DNA of 64,000 bases from Hymenolepis diminuta (taxonomy: Eukaryota > Platyhelminthes > Cestoda > Cyclophyllidea > Hymenolepididae), in assembly GCA_900708905.1 (NCBI GenBank), contig CAADRB010000006.1, positions 3,988,316-4,052,315 on the forward strand, in the 5' to 3' direction. The notes beneath the pieces were generated by a model, which was not told the DNA's origin, did no database searches, and worked only from the letters and a program-made list of their open reading frames with translations. The translations under genes and the position numbers were made by a program. Position 1 is the stretch's first letter. Each line of letters begins with the position of its first letter. Below are positions 27,701 through 36,700 of this stretch, one piece after another.

Positions 27701-30700
27701 TTTGGTAAAAAATAAAGTTTCGATGATCAATCATCAAAGAACATTCAAATTGAAGAAAAATTATTATAGTTAAAATACCAAGGAAAACGAGGACTAGAAG
27801 TGGACTTGTCAAATAATAATTAATCCAAATTCATCTAGTTTTTGTGTTATCTAATAGGTATAAGGCGTTATTAGTTTCGAGGTTGTATGATAACTTTACA
27901 AATCTGCAATGCTGATTGAATTTAATAGTTGGCCATACAGGACAGTCAATATTTAGGAAGTTGGCACAACTTGCAATACTTTCCATTTGCCTTTTAAAGT
28001 CAGAAATTCTGCAAAGGAGTACAGAAGTCTCCTAATCTATTTATTTACGTTAAGCTTTGAATAGCCTTATCTCACAACACTTAGACAGTTTTACAGGCAA
28101 AAGAATTTTCAACTAATTACCCTTCGAAATTCAATTAAATACCCAACTTGCAATCCAAAAGCCAAGTCGGTGTGCGCTTTCGGTAAAGTTGTTTGATAAG
28201 CATGAATTCTCTTATAAAGCAAACCATATTCTGTCAAACTTTTCCCTTAATCCTTCTTCACCATGAGAAGAATTCGTTAAGGCCATAGCTGTCCACGTAT
28301 GATGTACTAATGACTAGCGATGTTTTAAATAATTAACCAGGGAATTCAAAAAATGTTTATACAAGAGGCGTTTCTATAATACCAGGGCGATGACGTAAAA
28401 TGTTCGATTGTGTTGATAATTTGAGCCAATGAAAAAATTAAACTTGAATTTTAATATTAATAATAATAAATGAAGCATGACTATTAATTTCAAGGCGCAA
28501 ACTTTTGTATAACAGCCTCTTGTTAATTTGTTCAAATTACTGTTTTATAGAAAAAACAGCAGCGATTGTAAAACAACTAGCACTTGTCGATACAGTTCAT
28601 TAACGCAAAAGGATCTAAGCAGTAAACATAACCTTGAAATAGTTTATATCCGTCGTTTCAATAATCTGGAACAGTTGATTTCCCGTATGATCTATGGATA
28701 GAGTGAATTTCAGATAGATATCGCTTTATGTATAAACGGCCACTCCACCGAACAAACTCAGCTAAGACTATAGGATAGTAAAATGAAAGTAAAAAACCCT
28801 GACAGTGTATTTTGCTATTCATAATATGTTTATTCCAAAATTAATGAGATTAAAAGCATACATTAGCTCTAAATTTGTACATACTAATATCATTAATAAA
28901 CTGAAAAATTAAATCGATTTGAGAACAAATGGACTCCCACAAAAATTATGGTAAATTTTTCGTTTCACCCTACCAACTCTGTTTTTATTTTAATTTTGCT
29001 AATGCGACTTTGACAGTTGAGCGCCGAAACGGTATTTTAACTATGACTACAATGACCAAATGGAACTGTTCTTTAGAAAATTTTAATCCACTGTAAAAGT
29101 GATGACTTGCCGAGTGCAATGATACGAGTTGTAGTGGACTGAAAAATTATCCTGGTTTTTCACCTTCATCCACAAGGTTCTGAGCATGTGCCTCTAAGAT
29201 GTTCACTCACTTTTTCGCCGTTTTAAAACCTCCTATTATTATTTAAACATGATTCTTCCGCTTAGTCCCATTTTATATTTGCCAAAAAAGCCTAACACCT
29301 ATTCTTTGCTCTCACTTATACAAGTATTTCGCCTGTAGTTTCTTCTATTATTAATATTCTGCCACGATCTCTGTCTCCTTCCGGACTTCTTATTTTTAGT
29401 TCTTAAGATCTGGAATAGCAATAATTTACCAAGTCTTCTGTTTCTCAGGTTATTTATTTCTTTTCTAGGACTAAAATACATTAATTGATAAATAATCACT
29501 CATTAGATTACTCATTTATTTAATTTTCATACACAATTTTTTGTAAATTTTTGGGAAGGTTTCAATAACGAAATTAGAATGCAAAAATTGTGTAAATAGA
29601 ATTTAAAATTAAAAATAAATCATTTGAACTGCTAATTGGTTAATAAAGCCAAATATTCTTTAAGATTTTTAGCGAAATAATGCTGCCTAAATAATTGAAT
29701 GCATGTAAACTCTGAGAATAAACATGAAAAAAGCAACATATTAGACATCCATATATTGATTATACATTTATGACCAAGATGATCCGGTATAATGTTGTTT
29801 TAATGTAATGAAGGCACCTTCGGCCTCATAAACAAGTACCATGAATTCAAAATACATTTTAAAAATAAATTTTAAAAATATTTTCAAAATGTAATATTTT
29901 GCTGATTTTGCTTGTGTCAATCAAAGTTCCTCGTTTATAAACAACTTGTTGGACAATTAAGCTTTATTTAAATCCGATCTCTTTTCATAAAACCGTATTT
30001 TAATTTTATTGCTTAAAATTAATGAAAAACAAAGAACAATCATTCTGAATATTGAATAAATAATTTTACTATGAAACTAGAAATAATATACATACCTACT
30101 AGTGATCTGATGCCAAAATGACATTTCTTTAAAAAATTATTATTTTGAATCACATTAAATAAAAAATTTGAGTACTGAAATAATATAATTCAAACATTAC
30201 TTTCTCCAAAAGAGGTATTTCCCTAAGAATGTATAAAATGTCATAAAATTTGAATAGGTGGAGAAAATTGAATACTTTATTAGATGTGATTTCAATTGGT
30301 TGAAATACTATCAAGAATTATAATTGTCAATAATAGTTGGATTGATATTTCTATTTGCATTCAGTTCTTAACATTTACATAAAATTTTGACGAATAATTT
30401 ATATTAAGCATTCATATTACAAACAGTACTTGAGTGAACCCCAATGCGCCGCGACATTTCAATTGGTTCGGTAATCAAAGTACTTCATTACATCATTATC
30501 ACTCTTTAAATACATATCTATTATCAGACATTCATTGTCAGTCGAATTATTTTCTGCACTTTTAACCATGGTTTTTACAAACCCAAATCGATCGTTCTAT
30601 AGGATATTGGCTTAGATTGAGGTATCTTCCAGTATACTCAACGTGATTCTGAAGGGTTCAATCTCTAATGTCGTCTATTTATGTATGGGAAGATGATTTA

Positions 30701-33700
30701 TTTGCCAATGCGTTAAAGAGTGTTAAAAGAAATAAAGGAAAATTTTAATGAGGCCTTTTTAAACTATATTAGTTTTATAACCTTATTAACCAACAAAATA
30801 GACTCAAACCCGCAAAATTCATTAATAACATGGGATAACGGTAGTACTAGGCTCTACTCCAAAGTTATCAAGACCCTGCAATTCACCATATTTTAATAAA
30901 AATGCAAATTTTGAGAACACTTAACAATAAATTATTGATTTAATTTTTCTTGAATAAAAATACTCTTTTTTTATTTAATAATCACCTACACTAAATGCAA
31001 GTTTATAAGCTGGCAGCCTGATATTTCTTAAGTCTAAAATTTTCTTAAGGGAGCACTTTATAAAGTAAACTTTTAGTACTTCAGATGTCACAAAATTTAA
31101 TTTCAGTGACAGAATGCAAAAAATTCGTTCAATTGGCTGGGAATTAGAACACAAGAGGTTCAAACCCGATTTAAACATTTTATTGTTAAATTAAATCATT
31201 ACATGGTGCCTCACCTAAAGCAATCATTAGTAACCGTCGTGTTTTTAAAGATATCGCCTTATTAAATTGAGTGTTCTTTGTTAAGTTAGCATGGTGTTTC
31301 GGCAGGGCAGTTATACACTTTCGATTTTCTCTTGAAAACCTTCACAGCTATTAATTTGTAAAAAAAGAAATATTACTTAAAAGAAGTAGATGATTAAATT
31401 TTTACCGTATACTATATGTAAAATATCGAACTGTAAATATTTAGAAGAAATTATTTGTTTATTTTGCATCGACTCTAAAAGTTGAAAGGCAGTCCAAATA
31501 TGAGTTAAGTTGCAAATTATATTTTTGTTTATCTTTTGAACATATTTTAAAATGAAATACCATTACCACTCTCCTAATTAAAATTTTAAATAAAATATAG
31601 CATATTTTTAAGTAGGGTGCATAAATGAAATACGATTTATATTGACAAATGGTTTAATTATCTGATTGTAAGTAGTCAGTGAATAAAATTAATTATTGGG
31701 GTATGGAATATTCTTTCAGCTTTATAACGCAGTTTCATATCAAGAAACCAATTTTGCATAATTAAAGTGATTTAATGAAAAATATAAATATATAATTGTT
31801 AAGGTCTCATCAAATTATTATTTAGAGAAACCGAATGAATCACTGAAACAAACATCCAATTGTACGTACAGAAAGCTTAATTATATTTATTAACTGTCAT
31901 AATTGCAGCAAATTAAATAAAATATAGAATGAAGTTTAAAATAATGCCTAAGAGTATCTTTCCAGTTAATTTCTCTTGTAATCGATTTAATTTGACCTCA
32001 TTAATAATAAGGTAATACTTGAAATTTCTTAAAGAATGTGTTACTATGATGAATATTTTAATATTTAAATTGACACAGTCCCAATACTACAGCAACCAAA
32101 AGGCTTAAAAAGATTTTATTTTATTTGCAATATTTTTTCAAAAGAAAAACTTTTAAGAACTTTTACTCCTTTTGTTTGTTGAAGGAAATCGACGTGTTTG
32201 ATAGCGACTAGCGAAAATCCCGTTTATCCAATTTCAAACATGATCAAATTACAATGAGATAAGAAGCAACTTGAAAGTAATATTTGTAAGATTCTTGTGA
32301 AATGGAATGCGAAACCACCATAAAGCGCACACTGTAAAAATTTAAAAACGCGTCATATTTTTATTATTCTATTATCTAGATGCAAGCAATTTCCTTAATT
32401 ATAAACCATAAAGTCAAATTTCACAAAAGAGGAAATAGAGGTGATAATTTACGTATGTGGGAGGGGATATCAAAATATTACTCCCATTTCATTTTTAAAA
32501 GCAGTTCGAATTAAAATAAAGGCAATTTCGATTTTTCTTCAGATGGTTTTTGTTAATCAAAATCCAAATCTTTTAATTATAACTGGAATTTTGACTTCTA
32601 AATTTCTCTAAATTAAAGGAAGAAATAAAATTCAAATAAATGACATAAATAAAGTTTTATTTAATATAAGGTATCACCAATGTTAATAGAAGTACTGAGA
32701 TCTATCAGTTTCTTTATAATAGTCGTCTTACACCGCGATTAGAAAGCACGATGCACATCGGAATGTATCACATTGAAAATGCTCTATAAGTAAGAACGAA
32801 AATAATACAAATGCTTTTGAAGAATAAAAAGTTTTTCTTGCTTTTACTTCTTTTAAACATTTATAATATTGTTTTGTTTTCGAAATAAGATTTAACCAGA
32901 AGTAATGATTCATAAAACAAATTATAAGTATTACCTCGGCATCCCTCGAGGTTCTTAAAAGGCAATTTTAATGCAGCAACTGTTGACCTGATTAAAAATT
33001 AATGCTTTGTCTACTAAAAATCAATCGGTTTTTTTCAATTTAACGAGAAGAAAATAGAAAAACAAACTGATCTTCATTACTTAGAGGAATTTTTCATTCA
33101 AAATTTCTAACACAGTGTTAACATTTTAAATTGATTTATACAGATTTCACATCTAGTGCTTTATACGACGGGTGAGGTGATGTGGGAGAATTAGCCGCGT
33201 AAATACAATACTTTATGGTGTATTGATTATTTAAAGATGTGTAAATACGCATATACTTGTGAGTGATTATTGAAAACGAAAAAGTACATGGTTAAATTGA
33301 ATATTTATTGAATATTATGTAATCCTCCACTTATGTCTTTGTATTTATTCTTGCTATTCCGGTTTTATTAATAATATTCAAGAAGCTAAATACGTTTTAT
33401 TACTATACTGAGATCTCATGCTGCAAATGTTCATCAGATACTCTTGCTAATGTCAGTGTGATTAATAAACCATTAGAAATATCTCCAAACCTTTGAAAAT
33501 TTAAGATTGCGAAGTCGGTAATGAAGCATATACCGTAGTTAGATGCTAAGACTGCAAAGAACTATCTTGAAAACTAATCATCACAGGTTTTAAGAAGTTG
33601 TAACTGGAAACCTTAAGTCAAAATCTTTTCTCTCAGACATGACAAATTCCTAAAAGAGAGATTAATAATGCGACCACTCTCTCAATACTTTGCCACCGAA

Positions 33701-36700
33701 TGTGTGCCTTCGATAATCGTTTTAAGTTCAAGACTGCTCAGAGAAGTGATGAGATATAGCTCCTATGAATCTGAACTTTTAAAATGAGTATTATGCGGAA
33801 AAGCTTAAAAAGAATATCAAAGTAGAAAGAGATAATCGAAAAGTTCCGCAGACTCCCTTCAAATATTGCTGGATTATGAGATGAGCACATTTTACTTACA
33901 AATTCGTATCCTAAGCAGATTTTTTAAAACAGGTTAATTTATCATTAAATCAAGGTTCAATTTCAACTGCGACCTCTTTTATGGTTTCTTTTTTCGAGTT
34001 TCTCAGTTTTAGAAATTATAAACATCGTTAAAAAATACATCTTAACAACTCACTATTTTTAGCACAGCACATCCTCGAATGGATAAAGTTTAGAAATACT
34101 TATTTATTGACTCTTTAGATCTAGATTGAGTTTTGTTATTAATGTTTTATTCATTGAAGTTTATTAAATTATCTTTAAATCTTAAATTATTATCTTTTGG
34201 ATGCCTTTATTATTATTTATTAAACCCACAAATTTTTGCCTCTCAAGATATTTCAGAGAGTGGTGCTTTATAATATTTTTGGAGGGTCTTTTTCATCGAA
34301 TGTGTAATGATTTACTATAAAATCTGGATTCTTGATATATAGCTTTCCTAATTCCTTGAAATTAAAGATGTTTGACTAATTCGCCGATTAGAGCAATGTT
34401 CTCCTACGTAGTAAATAATTATTCCGAAAAATATTACTTAATATGTAATCAATAACAAAGCATCATACGATCTTTGATACAACTATTCTTAGAGGGTCGA
34501 AATTCTATTAATTCAATAAATAAATATGTACTATTAATAATCAGTAATCTTTATCGACTACTCAGATAATAATAGCAGACTGAATCTCTAGGTAGCAGAA
34601 AATGAATTAAGCAACCATCAACAGAAGAAAGCGTTTAACTTCATTTAATTGTTTAAATCATTTAAATCCGTTTCACCTCCATTTTAAACCAGTTTCTCAC
34701 GGAATTTCTAACATAACGCTAAAAAATATTTGAGCAAGAGGAATAGTATTTCAGGCTAAATACTCAGTATTGTCAACCGAGGATTTGCTTGGGCAATTCA
34801 TCAATCGACTCAACTGTATAATTATTAAATTGTTCAATTTGTCTTAATTAAACCAAATTTACCGGAGAAAAGCAATGTATCTCATGAAAAAATTTGGTGG
34901 ACAAATGGAGATTTAATATGATTCTCCTAGGGCGTTATTAAGCAAAAAGTTCATTATGCTAAAAAGTGGTGTTGGCTTCATTTACTATATTTCAGCTCTA
35001 ATACTATCGGAAATAAATGGTCCTATCTTTGATTCTATTGTTGTACCGGATTGTAACAATGACAACAACAATATTTAAAACGAGACCATTTTTAAACAAT
35101 GTAAATCCTCTCTTCTTACTTGCAATTTATTTCGGACTTATGGCCAAATTTTACGCCGTTCCATCTGTGGAAGAATAATGATTAAAAAAGTAGCATTTTT
35201 TAACTGGTTAAAATTTTGATGGTAAATTTCAGTATGTATTGTATTTTATTTTTTGAATATAGAAAATTATCGTTCAGATCATATAAGTTTATCTTGCTGA
35301 ACTCAATAAATAAACACCTGAATCATGTCGGTTTTTTGTCTTCGAAAGAATAATGAATTAACCTAACATGACGAGCCGTCGTAACTAAACAACTAGCAGT
35401 ATTATATTCAAAATTTTATAATTTTCCTCCTGATTTACTTATTAAATACTTATTCATAATTTCCAGTGCATATTAAACGATCGTTTTATTTTGGTGATCG
35501 GTCTCTCCACTTTAGTTAATTTCTTTTTTCAAGGGACGAAAATCAGCATGATTTTAAATGTCTCCACACAGCAGACTTCACGGAATGAACATCACTTAGG
35601 TGAGCATACTTACTGCAATATTACCATATACCGGCCGACTAATCGACTATTGTTAATCCTTATCTTTTCTTTTATAAACTTGAACTGTTTCATACGCATA
35701 AAAGATTTTGCCATCAAACGGGTTTAACAGGATGGCAAAAGATATTATTACAAAAAACTTGTAATTACTACCAAAAATATTATGTCAAATGCTTTTCAAA
35801 GGTAAGTTCAAACTGAACGAAGAGTTCTTAGTTATCTCAGAAAGTAAGTAATTGGTGTTCGTTTTGGAAAGAACCATTTCCACTTTAGAATCAAAATCTC
35901 TACATCGTAACTCCTTCTTCCCTCAGTAAAGTTAAAATATTAGATTTGAAGATATGTTTGCATATTTCTCGGATGGATTTAATTTAGAATGCAATATATC
36001 TCAATATCAGCTAAAATGATTAAGGCAACTGTAAGAATCTCAATTTACTTCCCAATTGAATCTCCAACTGCGAGGAAATCTTCGTCTTTCAATAAGAAAG
36101 TGCACGCTTTAATTTTCCTGTATCCATTTTCCGGTCAATTAGACCAAAAAAGAAATACGGCAAGGTAGTTACAGGCTATTTAACTATATGTGAAAGTTTG
36201 TGGGTAATTATTGATGTTTATTCTGTTCATAGCACCTGTTCAGCTTTTGCGCTCTACCATAGGTTAGATGGTGGAACGGTGTAGGGATACGCCCTTTATG
36301 TCTCCCTTGATTTCTTATTAATTTGATTACATGAGGCTTAAAGTATGTTCTAATGTCATGATTTTTTTATAAAATGACACATTTACTTGATTTTTCATCT
36401 CTTTGCAAAAGCACCAGTTTGGAAAATCAGCTCAGTGTTTGACCAGTGAATCACGTGAATAAAAACCGAGTAATTTTATCTGCAATATTTTTACAAAAAA
36501 GTTACACCAAAGTTTACTGACTCGGAAAAACAACACAGTGTTCCTACAGCTATTTTGCAGGAAAATATTAAATGAGGTGTCAGGTCAAATGTGACAATAT
36601 TTACCAAACTGATATCAGCACTTTTCGACGAACAAACCAAATTCCAAAATAACCGATTATAATAATGGGTTGAAGTTTGTCACCGAGAATGATAAAATGT

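Noticed and set aside
36240..36300. tRNA-like A box (minus strand reads ATGGTAGAGCG)
   Set aside because: No B box at a suitable distance and no cloverleaf visible. Probably chance.
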